From assembly GCA_028753945.1 (NCBI GenBank), contig JAPNXP010000006.1, forward strand, positions 2,108,001 to 2,172,000: a stretch of DNA of 64,000 nt. The letters run 5' to 3'. The DNA comes from Hexactinellida sp. DTS-2022 (lineage: Eukaryota; Porifera; Hexactinellida). The notes below the pieces were generated by a model. The model searched no databases. It had not been told where the DNA came from and was given only the letters and a program-made list of their open reading frames with translations. Shown here one piece after another: positions 35,749-45,890 of the stretch. The translations under genes were made by a program, and so were the position numbers. Each line of letters opens with the position of its first letter. Positions within the stretch are counted from its first letter, which is position 1.

Positions 35749-37379
35749 ATTTTGTTACTAGCTAGACTAGATAGTGTGCAGAAATATAACGAAGTTTCTT
35801 GAATTATGCCTACCAAATTAGAGAGTAGCATAAAAGTATACTACGTATTATTATTACGATTCCGAAGAAATTCTTAATCTAGTCTAATACAAAATACTTA
35901 AGCAAACTCCCTAGCTTGCTTAAAGTTCGTACTTAAGTACGAACTAAAATCTTAATGAATACCAATCTTAGTGAATACGACTTAAGTTCGAACTTAGTAC
36001 TTAAGTCTTAAGTTCGAACTTAAGTTCTTAGTGATTACCGCCCCTGGTCCAAAGAGGAAGAGTATACATTCATTGACGCGATTCAATCCGCTGGTGATTT
36101 ACTCAGAGGTACTGGGCACTGTGCTGACCTCAATAGGAAGAAGAAGTAACTGTGGAACGATATTGTTAGGAAAGGTTAATTCGATACATGGCAACAATAG
36201 AGATATTAAAGACCTTAGGAAAAAATGGAATAATCTCAAGGGAGCTGCAAAGTCTCATGTGGATAGTAGTAGTCGAGAATCAAGACAAACAGGAGGAGGA
36301 CCAAATGCAGTTGGAGAAATAAATTACGAGATTTAATTATCCTTTCTGCTGACAAAGACTTGTCAACTACTGCAACTGAGAGGGTAACAGATATGCTAGA
36401 GGGTACAGCAGCATTTAGTGGAATTACGGGAAGTACAAACTTGTTCGAAGGACCATCAAATTCCCTACCTGAAGAACTTGTTATTGAATCAAGTTCCATG
36501 ATCCTCGACGCACCAGAAGTTCTTGTAAACAATAGTTCTATTGCTGGAATACGTACCCGCAAACGTAAGAGGAGCGCCGAAAAATCTTCAGCGAGGTCAT
36601 TATCAGCCTCTGATCTACTTCCTCTACAGCAAGAAGTTATCTGCAAACAAATGGAGGTTTTCTCAGCACAATTAGCCTTAATAGAGGAGCAGAGGGAATA
36701 CTATCGGCTGAAAAAACAGAAACTTTTATTAAAAAAACAACTAAAGTAATAATTGTTGAAAATAGAATAAAAAACTTCCCCTAAAGTAAAGCAAGTACTA
36801 CTAGATATAAATTACAATGTTCTAATTAAACACCAACGTCTAAGGTTCAATAAAAGAAAATTCTTATAAGTTAAGTCAACTTAGTAGGTTACTTAAGGTT
36901 TGTACTTAAGTATGTACTTAAGTACACACTTAAATCTAGTGAATACCAATCTTAGTGAATACGACTTAAATACGTACTTAGGACTTAAGTACTAAGTACG
37001 TACTTAACTTCTTAGTGAATACGGGCCCTGGTTTCTGCCGAGGTTTGACTTGGTCACTTTGTATTAGTGACAATATGCCTTGTCAGTTTTGAGTGAGATA
37101 TGATACGTGTACCTCTGTACCATGTTACAACTTTACTGAGTTAGCAGGATACTCTTATTATATTTGATGAAACACTACTAAAATGTTTCATCTAATTAAA
37201 TCACAATAATAGGTAATAGGAATACAGTTGTAAAAACTTTCGTCAGTTTAGTATGTTTTTGGCAATATAGTTCCATATTATAAATTTGTAAATGCGAAAT
37301 TCGAAATCAGCATACTTGTTTACCTATTATAACATTTGTTACCAATTATAATATGTGACAGTTTGTTTATATCTCATAT

Positions 37380-37510
37380 ATTAATGCGGTTTCTATCCCC
37401 CCGTCACTTTAATACAATCCGGACAAACACACACAAACACACACACAAACACACACACAAACACACAAACACACAAACACACAACAATCGAGATTTAATA
37501 ATATAGATAT
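37380..37510 (+). repeat. (AC)n microsatellite with TTTAATAATATAGAT end
   Basis: CCCCGTCACTTTAATACAAT, GGACAAACACACAC, and a final GAGATTTAATAATATAGATA are the inverse of 28369-28470. The Val/Cys-rich frame on the minus strand is an artefact of the repeat. Confidence 0.6.
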
Positions 37511-38080
37511 GTAAATATACACACCCACCTTTGTTTTTTAATAGTATATATGAGTCATGCACGCGTACACTTGAAGAACTCAACATCATTATCTGACTTG
37601 TCGCCGTGTCGTGATTTTGAATAAACATTGACCCTTTAAGGCTTCATTCCTTCATTAGAAAATACTTGATCACATATCAAACACATTGGAAGCTGCTCAT
37701 TCCACGGAGATTCACAAAGCCGTATTTGATATAATCACCGCTGTAATTAATTACTATCCATATTCCGTGATCGAGTTTATCAGATTCTATTTTAATTAAC
37801 TTATTTATATATAGTTAGTTCAAGCTTTAAGACATATTCATTTGTTAGGGGGGAAAACACATTGTGATAATGATTATTCTTATTGGGGAAGCCATCACCA
37901 GTGTAACTATGTTATTGATAAATTTTCAGCAACTTAAACTGATAAATATATTCATTATTGTTTATTAACACTGACTATTGGTTATTCATTTAAAGAATAT
38001 CCTGTTACCACTTATGGTTTGATGTTTGTATGATGCTTTGCTACTAAACCCGTAGCGCCCCCTTGTAGTATGCCCTTGTC

Positions 38081-38236
38081 CATAGGCGTCGTAACCCGCC
38101 CGGGTACCCGGAAATTCCCGGGCGGCCCGGTATTATTTCCCCTATGCTACTAATACTATACCACGAGTTTACTCGGTCATTACCCGGAATTTCCGGGCGG
38201 CCCGAAGGATGGACCTTTGCATTTCCGACGCCTATT
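38081..38236. mobile_element. hAT-type MITE, ATAGGCGTCG termini
   Basis: Flanks CCCTTGTC (38073-38080) and CCCTTGTG (38237-38244), one mismatch. Ends CATAGGCGTCG and CGACGCCTATT. Internal inverted and direct copies of CCCGGAA-TTCCGGGCGGCCC make it GC-rich. Confidence 0.8.
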
Positions 38237-38458
38237 CCCTTGTGGTATAGCCGCCCCCCATCAGTGAATCACTGCCTGCCAGATCTCCATCACATCCTTT
38301 ACTATCACTTTAGAAATATCATAGTCTTTCAAGTCCGGGTGGCTGTTTTGGAGAAAATAACCTAACAATACGTAATTTATTGGATACGTATTACGTATTA
38401 TACGTATACCCTTACTTTTATTGTTAATCGACTCATAGTATAGTCTGTATAGTACAAA

Positions 38459-38641
38459 TAGTGCTGCGAACTGTAACTGAATTAAAACTGTAACTGAATT
38501 AAAACTGTAACTGAATTAAGACTGTAACTGAAATGAAAACTGTAACTGTAACTGAATTAAAACTGTAACTGAAATGAAACTAAAACTGTAACTGTAACTG
38601 TAACTGAATTGAATCAAATTTAATTCCAGTTCGCAGCACTA
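38459..38641. mobile_element. hAT-type MITE with internal CTGTAACTGAATT repeats
   Basis: Perfect 8 bp duplications AGTACAAA (38451-38458, 38642-38649). The ends are perfect inverted repeats TAGTGCTGCGAACTG and CAGTTCGCAGCACTA. The interior is a minisatellite of AACTGTAACTGAATTA with several unit-length variants. Confidence 0.9.
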
Positions 38642-38649
38642 AGTACAAA

Positions 38650-39605
38650 TTTGAGTATTTGCTAGAATCTTGTATTTACAAAAATATTTACTAATATTGT
38701 TCGCTGAATTACTTCGAAAACATTCCTGGTTGATCATATATTAACGTATAGTATGTACTGATGGATAGCGTATTACGTATAATACGTATTTTACGTATTA
38801 TACGCAATGCGCGTATTAAACAACTTAGAAAATAAATGTACTGAATAACTTGACATTGGGTTGGAGGCTCTGTTTTATTCAAAATGGAAGGCTGGCCACA
38901 AATCCTTTGTGCACTATCACTTCGCGTTAACACTGCACTGACTGCAAACTTGCTTTTTCTACCCATTTTAGGTAATATCTGAAAATATATTGCTAAAATT
39001 TCTAAGTATAGTAATAATAATCAAGAAAATTATAATAAACTTAAGAAACTTTCTAGAATGAGGCATTTTGTTTACAATTAATTGGAAAATCTTTAAATCC
39101 TTTTCTTCAAAAAGCAGTAAAAGCTATGAATCTGAATTTTCTTGGGAGTTTTTATCCTATTAAGTCCAAACTATCTAGACTAATCCAAGATCAAAGTTCC
39201 AAAATCGACCTTTCCTACCTATCACGCTTCCAAAGCCCCTAGGGGCTGGGCTCTTCGGTCCACTTTGAGAATCACTGGACTATACTAACAAAAATTTCAC
39301 CGAGTTTTGGTTAGTTATATATCGCCATCAAACGGTTTCATGCTACGAATACTGTGAAACAACGGTTTACGATTATACCGAACCTACCTATCAAATTGTC
39401 ATAAAAGTTATTTTCCCATGTTGGTATTTACAAATCCTCAATATTCCACTTGTTTGCTTCGACTTTTTAATGAAAATATAAAATTTTGACAAACAAGTAT
39501 ATTTGCTAGAATTATGCATATATTCGCACTTATCTTTTCTCTACTTTGTGTTTATAATATATGTCACTAAATTACTTTGCTTATTTATTTTTCAATTTGT
39601 ATTTA
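38650..39605. other. AT-rich interval ending in a splice acceptor
   Basis: No gene is recognised. It contains TACGTATTA palindromes near 38745-38810 (related to 38380-38410), a possible hAT-like end (TTTGAGAATCACTG, 39265-39278), and ends with TTTGTATTTAG, the acceptor of the CNH exon. Confidence 0.5.
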
Positions 39606-40731
39606 GGAATCACATCATCCTAATATCAAAATCCGAATGCCTGAAGCGCCTTCAATTAACTTTCCAGTCAGAAACTCTTTAGAAGATCGTATAAATCCGA
39701 GTAGTGTTACAACTGATCAATATAATCCTAAGTCTCATCGCCCTACACCACCTGATATTAGAAAATATCATCATAAATTTGGTGGTGAGGTACTTTGTGG
39801 TTCTTTGTGGGGTGTTAATTTGTTAGTTGGGACTGATAATGCTTTACTATTATTGGATCGTAGTGGCAATGGTAAAGTTTTCCCATTGATTTCCCGGAGA
39901 AGATTCTTTCAAATCGAAGCCCTTGAGGGGCTTAATGTAATGCTAAGTATTAGTGGTAAAAAAAATAAACTTCGTGCTTATTATTTATCCTGGCTCAGGG
40001 GTAAAATTTTGCGATCAGATGATTCGGAGAGAACTTCCCGAATGGGGTTTGCGGCTGTTGGTGAAATTGAGAATTGTGTCTCATTTAAAGTTGTGCAAGG
40101 CACTGATAGGTTAAAGTATCTGGTTATTGCTACAAAATCATCAATTGAACTTTATGCCTGGGCTCAAAAACCTTATTCAAAGTTTATGCAGTATAGAAGT
40201 TTTGCAAACATTACTTATAGGCCTATAATTGTCGATTTTGTCAACTTTTCCTCGAGCAAATTTATTACTTATGCAAGTTCATCTGGGTTTCATAACATCA
40301 ATATGGAGAATGGCGACGTCTCGGATCTTTGGATGCCTTACCAAGGATCTAAGAGTATTAAACCATTTGCAATAATTCCTTTACCAACTAGTACTAATCT
40401 ACTTTTATGTTATGATTCTGAAGGTGCATATGTTGATATATTCGGTCGCCAAATTAAAGCTCGTTGTTTGAGATGGGATGAGTTGCCTCAATGTGTTTCT
40501 TGTATTGGTGATAATTTAATAATGGGTTGGTGCCAAAAAGCTATAGAAGTTCGAAGTCTTATTGACGGTACACCTCAGGGTACTTTCGTTCATAAACGAG
40601 CCCTTAAATTAAAATATTTATGTGAAAGAAATGATAAAGTATTCTTTTCTTCAATTAAAACAGCTACTACAACAAGTTCTCGGATTTATGTTATGGCATT
40701 AAGTAATGTAATTCATAATTTCGTACCTTAA
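39606..40731 (+). CDS. Terminal exon with CNH domain, misshapen/NIK-family kinase
   Basis: This 375-codon exon starts in phase 0 after TTTGTATTTAG and ends at a TAA. It encodes the C-terminal citron-homology (CNH) domain of Ste20-type kinases of the MAP4K4/MINK1/TNIK group (misshapen in flies). These act in JNK and Rap/Ras signalling and bind small GTPases through CNH. Diagnostic blocks are IRKYHHKFGGEVLCGSLWGV, NLLVGTDNALLLLDRSGNGK, EALEGLNVMLSISGKK, YYLSWLRGKI, VEVYAWA-type SSIELYAWAQKPYSKFM, and HKRALKLKYLCERNDKVFFS. The middle (about residues 190-290) is more divergent than in other animals. The frame is fully open with T-ending codons, so it is likely functional. The kinase domain is not in the window; 11631-11895 is a candidate upstream exon. 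No introns interrupt the domain. Confidence 0.92.
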
Positions 40732-41007
40732 TATATGTTCTCTAAAAAACTATTTGATAATTATATTTTGTCAATCATTTACTATATTTTTGTATCTTTT
40801 GAATTATTATTCCAAGTACAGTAACAATCAAATATTATTTGATTTTTTTGTTTATTATTATTATCTTATAAAATATCTATATATTGTCGATATCAGGAAC
40901 AGTGAGCAATTATATATTGTACAGGTGTGTTCAAATGATTTTCCACCCATGTTGAGCATGTTTCATTAGTTTCCTGTCAAATGACGAGATTATCAAAAGT
41001 ACCATTC

Positions 41008-41013
41008 AATAAA
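41008..41013 (+). promoter_or_regulatory. Candidate polyadenylation signal of the CNH gene
   Basis: AATAAA lies 277 bases after the stop codon, before the next transposon begins at about 41097. In AT-rich DNA this hexamer is frequent, so position is the only support. Confidence 0.3.
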
Positions 41014-41096
41014 GCAAAATTAGAATAAACATAGGAATTCATAGATTTGTTGTATAGAATGTATAAATAGTATTTTCGATTTGTATTTAATAACCA

Positions 41097-42440
41097 GGGG
41101 CCTTATTCACTAACTTTTTAACTTAAGATTTGCTTAACTTTAAAATAATTCTTAGATTTCGCTTAAGTTTTAAGCACCATTCGTGTTATCCAAATTTGCA
41201 AGCTACAAATATTTTCGAACCCCGAACAATTATTCTGCCCCAGTCTGCAGGAGCAATTACGACCCGAATGACAGAATTCCAGTTATTAAAATTCCACTTT
41301 AGCCAGATGGACAGAATCATGCTTGGATGCAAGCTCTACACAGAGAAGAGGTTGATGAGCGAAAAGTCGTGTATGTATGTTCGAAGCATTTTAGAGAGAA
41401 TGCTATCGAAAATATGCATAGAGTCCCGAATGGAGACGGGAGTTATCAAGTGATGCCACGGAGGCGCTCTAAGCTGAATGATGGAGCAGTTCCAGCTATA
41501 CTACCAGGATGTGCACTATATTATTCATCTCACTCTACCAACAAAGCGAGAATGCAAGGATGACGAACTCCCACATCAAGCGATGACAATTAGTCTCAAG
41601 TCAGAAGTTGAAGAAATTGAAAGATTTAAAATTCAAAGTTTCCAGGAGTTGCAAGATAAGTTACCTTTTATCTCTATACATAAAACGTGGTCCTTATGGT
41701 ACCCTGATGAATGTACTTTAATTATTATGTTTCCTGGTATTCATAATCGTAAAATTGAAGTTTATACGAGTTTGTCAGTCGAATTTGATTTATCCTTAAA
41801 GCTTATTCTATGGGTGAAATGTTTTCAATTTGTATCTATCCTTGAAGAAATTTCCAATCCACCACCTCTAGACACTGAAAATTTGTGGTTAATGCTTGCT
41901 CAAGTTAGACCACTTTTATGGATATTCTCTCTAATTCTTGTTACCCCATATAGAGATGATAACTTAGAGGAGACTTCCTGACAAACTAAAGTCTTCTCTT
42001 CAAAGGTAAATGAAGCACTTAAGTGCCGAATAGCTGGGACTTGTTCTCTTGGATTATGTCCACCAAAGAATGGATCTCTGGTGGAAAACTATTTCGAACG
42101 GATTTGGGCTTTTCGAGGGTCATTTGGTAATGAATCAATTATGTAATTAGTATTTTAAATTGTTATTTATATATCCAATGTTTATTTTGTATATGTTTGT
42201 TAGTTTAGGTTGATCATCTTTCCTTTTAATAAGATATTTTTCGATTAACTCCTTGATTGAGATCATTGGCTTAATTTCAATTTACAGTTAAGTCAACGTC
42301 CGGTATGACTTGAGATTTTACTCAGAGTTAAGATAATCCTTAGAAAATTCTAAGAATTTGCTTAACTTTAAGCAAATTCTTAGTTTTTGATCAAGTTTGT
42401 TTAATAAATACCAACTTAAGTTATGGTTAAGTATTACTTA
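41097..42440 (+). mobile_element. THAP-type element with GGGGCCTTATTCACTAA terminus
   Basis: The left end reads GGGGCCTTATTCACTAAC followed by AACTTAAG and CGCTTAAG motifs. The right part (42300-42440) contains AAGCAAATTCTTAG and ACTTAAGTTATGGTTAAG palindromic patches in inverse orientation, but a clean matching terminus and target duplication were not found, so the right border is approximate. Confidence 0.5.
41230..42140 (+). pseudogene. THAP-domain P-like transposase pseudogene (5' part)
   Basis: The THAP finger reads APVCRSNYDPNDRIPVIKIP and, after an in-frame TAG, PDGQNHAWMQAL, then VYVCSKHFRENAI (C-x2-H). The first zinc cysteine appears as Ser (TCT). RVPNGDGSYQVMPRRRSKL, then DGAVPAILPG, is the AVP box that ends THAP domains, closely like DGAVPVSLPG at about 48975 in the P-like element. 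After a frame change, QSFQELQDKLPFISIHKTW and WYPDECTLIIMFP (41630-41735) lie in the region between finger and transposase core. The catalytic core is missing. Confidence 0.75.
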
Positions 42441-42449
42441 AGTTTAAGC

Positions 42450-42750
42450 AAAAACTATGTATTTGATTAAGCGATTCATAACGTACGAAACCGCAATTAC
42501 TATCAATTCATAATTGATAATAATTGCGGGTTCGTAAGTCGAGATCACTGGCAAGTGTGGGTAGGTGAGTGTATATATTTGTTTGGATGTTCCGAGTTGA
42601 TTGAAGAAAGTGGACGGTTTCGAAATATGATTTTTGAGATATAGGGGTAACCTTTGGGCCCCTAAAACAAGTTGAAGATTACCCACAAAATTTCTCGCAT
42701 CTCATGAAGTTATGACGTCATTGTGACATTTAGATCAATTAATTCATTTA
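42450..42750 (-). repeat. Fourth copy of the 510 bp repeat (inverted, partial)
   Basis: ATATTTGTTTGGATGTTCCG, AGTTGATTGAAGAAAGTGGA, GGTTTCGAAATATGATTTTT and AAGTTATGACGTCATTGTGA are the inverse of the body at 3480-3700. The hairpin head is absent. Confidence 0.65.
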
Positions 42751-43014
42751 AAACCTGAAGGAATACTTGAAAATAGAAAATTAACATCAAGGAAATTAAT
42801 GCGATTTTGGGGCAAAAGTTGCAAAACGTTTCCAAATACATGAAATTGACGCGAATAAAATTTTAGAAAAAAATCCAGATTACTAGTATCCACAGTAAAT
42901 ACAATTTCTCGTCAAAAAATAGCATTTCAATCAACTTGATAGAGATGGCATCTAGTTGGGCAGTATAACAGCCATATTGGCGTGAATTGTTCAATTTTTG
43001 ATACTATATATAGA

Positions 43015-44125
43015 GTTATGGATATGGAGGCATCACGAAATTTGAGTATTTTCAAGATGGCAGACAAAATCCCGCTCTCGCTAATACTTGTTAAACGACC
43101 TCGTAGAGTATATGCACAGTGGGCATATTCAGGGGTATATATGTGGAATTAGGAAAACTATGCTAGATAGACTCTAATGAAGTATTATTGACATATAGGT
43201 TATCGGCAGCTGTAAACTGAATGGCATTATCAAAAATGGTATATGTAGTCTCCTAAGTGCACTTCTAGACGGTTAATGATAATTCACTCATAAATTATAT
43301 TTAAGGTTTGTTAATACAAATTTATTGTTCAACCATGATCAATGATTATAATTCTTGAACCTGATATAATTTTTCAAAAATAGTTAAAATCCTATTATAT
43401 TTTGTTTAAAAGTCATTAGGTAACCCATGGCGCGTCATTTCGCGCCCTTGAAAAATATCTTAAATTCATGCTTTTGTGGCTAGCTTCAATTTAAAAACTT
43501 AATAACATATGCCCACGATATATTTCAGCACTATATCAACAAAATTAGATTTGTCCGAACGCAGTTAATTCCAGTGATACAGATTTTGTTTAAATCTATA
43601 AATATCGATTCTAGAATTGAAATAGATTATATAGTATAAGCCTATACGTAATTGAAAACTGAGTTGTACTTTCAAGCACTAGTTTTAAATGAAATATTTA
43701 CAATTATATCCTGTGGTTAACTAAAATATTAAAAAGATATTTTTGGATCCAATAATTGACATTCCTTCAGGACAGCATAACTGAAATATTTGTGTTATTT
43801 ACTTCCCAAATTCGGTTACCTAGGTTTTAGAGTATGAGGAATTCAATTATTACAATATAATTGAGATCTGAGTTTCTCAAAAAAATCCTCTACTTCCACC
43901 TATTTGCCCACTGGTATGCGCATAGTTATTCTCAAATGATTGTGCGGTGAAGAAATAGGGATCACTCGATAGGGTCGAAACAATATTAGCGTTGTCAAGG
44001 AATTCCCCCTCCCAAACATGGTCATGTGACACCTATAATGACTGTTAATTAGATGCTGATTACGAATATCAGCATTCAAAATTGATTAACCTTCAATTGA
44101 CAGAGTTAATTGCGTTTTGAATACA
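43015..44125 (+). repeat. Dispersed repeat pair member with ~800 bp insertion
   Basis: Left part: GGATATGGAGGCATCACGAA, TTTTCAAGATGGCAGACAAA, TACTTGTTAAACGACCTCGT. Right part from about 43915: GCGCATAGTTATTCTCAAAT, CACTCGATAGGGTCGAAACA, CCAAACATGGTCATGTGACA, GAATATCAGCATT. The parts are contiguous in the 31.3-31.7 kb copy, so about 0.8 kb of AT-rich DNA (43115-43910) was inserted here; it has no recognised gene. It begins and ends near GCACAGTGGGCATATTC and TGCCCACTGGTATGCG, which look like hAT-type CAGTGGGCA inverted ends. Confidence 0.55.
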
Positions 44126-45371
44126 TACGTATATGTACACTTCCCGACCAAAAGTATTTTAACAACAAATATTATTATACAAACAGCAACGGTTGTTTGC
44201 AAAATATTACGTTTGGAGATGCTTCTACATGGATATTTATATAAAACGATATTTTCAGTCTGATAAAATAGCCAATTTTTGTAAATTCAATTTTTATGGA
44301 GGTGATAACTCATTAACTATGAGCTAATTAAAGCTTTAATTTCGGATACTGAGGCGATTAGAATTTAAATTATGATTTAAGATTTGAATACCACGGGGGC
44401 CAATTACTCCAGATGCTAAATTTCAAACCATTACGATTATTTTCTACTGAGATACAGGCACATTCCAATTTGTGACACAAGTGGCACGTGGCAGGGGCAC
44501 TATACCACTTAATGGATATTGGCTGAAAATGACCTAAATCACAATGTTCTAAAATTCATAAATATAGAAATATACTTAAAATCGTTTCAGGGTAATAAAT
44601 GGCCTTTAATACGTTGTTTGAAGATTTTGGTCTCTGAATTACAATTCCTGTTCAATTATATTTGGCCGGGAGTGTGCTACAGTATAATTTGGTTAGTAAA
44701 TTTTTTCAAACAATTTAGTAAAACTCTATGTATCTGAATACAATGTTTAGTCGGTTAGTAGCACGTACACTTTTATCAATTTTAGAATCAAATCAAATCA
44801 TTTTGAACTAAAAATCAATAGATTTTTAAACTGATTTAATTGAGTTATTCAATAGAAAATGATTGAACTGCCTCCAATTTGAAATGATCTGAAGTTGATC
44901 TGAAAATGAACTTTTGAACTGAAAATGAGTTTTTGATCTTAAATTGAGTTTTATCTGAAAATCAGTTTTTGATTTTGGGAACTGATTATTATCTTCATTT
45001 GATGCTACACGTATGACATTTAAATCAATTCTTTAATTATATTCAATCTAAGATATTGAATATAATTATGGAATTGGTTGAAGACCAGATAAATTAATTT
45101 TGATCTAAAAGTGAACTTTTGATCTGAAAATGTGGTTTAAGTATATATTGATTTGAGTTGATCGATTTACAAAAGTTAAATGGTTGAACTGATTGAACTT
45201 CCCTTGCAATTTATGATTCATCTAAAAATATAATGAACTAAATCAACTCATTTAATGATCTGTGATCGTTCACTGCTTACAATTATACAAATTTTATCTC
45301 CCGAGGGGCAAATATTACCCGAGTTCTACTTATCTATACGTACATCAAGGTTGCAACCGAATTGTTCAATA
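44126..45371. other. AT-rich interval with TGAAAATGA repeats
   Basis: A Tc1-like end (CACTTCCCGACCAAAAGTAT) is at 44140. Between 44790 and 45260 irregular TTGAACTGAAAATGA / GATCTGAAAATGA units form a degenerate minisatellite. No gene was recognised. Confidence 0.45.
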
Positions 45372-45575
45372 CAGTACACCCTCGCTAATCCGAACAGAGG
45401 TGGTCCGATTCAAAAATCTTCTGTTTTGATTAGTGAAGTAATGCATTTTCTATGGGCATCTATAAATGAGAATCTCGATAATCCGAACCAAACTTGTACA
45501 AACCTTGTTAATCCGAACTAAACATCTAGTGTACTCCTTAATTAAAATACTTGCCTGAGACTTATTTTTTGTACT
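45372..45575. mobile_element. Tigger/pogo-like MITE, CGCTAATCCGAAC subfamily (partial)
   Basis: It begins CAGTACACCCTCGCTAATCC after a TA and carries AATCCGAACCAAACTTG twice. The inverse terminus is not found, so the element is truncated or diverged. Relatives are at 32224 and 57833. Confidence 0.55.
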
Positions 45576-45609
45576 GTATTTGGTTTGACCAAATATATTC
45601 GCCACATAG

Positions 45610-45870
45610 TTCAATATTTGGTTATATTCCGAATATCAGTATATTTGGTATTCGGTTAGCAAACGAATATATTTGGTTAACCGAATATATTTGGTTAACC
45701 GAATATATTTGGTTAACCGAATATATTTGGTCAACCGAAAAATTTGGGTCAACCGAATATATTTGGTCAACTGAATATATTTGATCATCCGAATATATTT
45801 GGTCAACCGAATATATTTGGTCAACCGAATATATTTGGTCAACCGAATATATTTGGTCAACGGAGTAATA
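45610..45870. repeat. 18 bp minisatellite, TTGGTTAACCGAATATAT unit
   Basis: About eleven head-to-tail copies, with GGTTAACC changing to GGTCAACC in the right half. The unit is nearly its own reverse complement, so frames open on both strands (LTKYIR on minus, TEYIWL on plus); none is credible as a gene. A short TA run and a CAGTCGACTCCGCTTAATG MITE end follow. Confidence 0.85.
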
Positions 45871-45890
45871 TATATTATATATATATATAC

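Larger units (their letters stand above)
33367..36044 (+). mobile_element. Inner PIF/Harbinger element nested in the SANT gene
   Basis: Ends GGGGCCGTATTCACTAAG and CTTAGTGATTACCGCCCC, with TTGAACTTAAG-type palindromes next to them. It contains both Harbinger genes as pseudogenes. Flanks are ACA and TGG, so no clear 3 bp duplication remains. Its termini and genes are relatives of the outer element, so one family member landed in another. Confidence 0.8.
33343..36749 (+). pseudogene. Harbinger SANT/Myb-like accessory gene, outer copy, split
   Basis: The N-terminal piece MEKPRKST is at 33343-33366. The rest resumes at 36045 with WSKEEEYTFIDAIQSAGDLL, on the other side of the inner element. This is the Myb/SANT-like DNA-binding protein that PIF/Harbinger elements encode besides the transposase; it brings transposase to the termini. 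KKWNNLKGAAKSH follows near 36220-36258. The C-terminal part at 36360-36749 has DLLPLQQEVICKQMEVF and a coiled-coil-like IEEQREYYRLKKQKLLLKKQ. An in-frame TAA near 36147 and a frameshift before 36175 break it. Confidence 0.8.
32720..37026 (+). mobile_element. Outer PIF/Harbinger element
   Basis: The ends are GGCCCGTATTCACTAAG and CTTAGTGAATACGGGCC, perfect inverted repeats, flanked by CTG on both sides (32717-32719 and 37027-37029). The flanks joined (AACCTGG then TTTG-CTTGGTCA) resemble uninterrupted sequence at 25612-25670, which supports the junctions. Subterminal DNA is packed with CTTAAG and GTACTTAG palindromes. It carries a SANT-like accessory gene and is split by the inner element at 33367-36044; its own transposase gene is not visible. 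Confidence 0.85.

Noticed and set aside
37404..37628. Cys/Val-rich minus-strand frame resembling a secreted peptide
   Set aside because: It translates the (AC)n microsatellite at 37420-37490.
45610..45870. CRISPR-like array
   Set aside because: Units are directly tandem with no spacers, in a eukaryotic context; it is a minisatellite.
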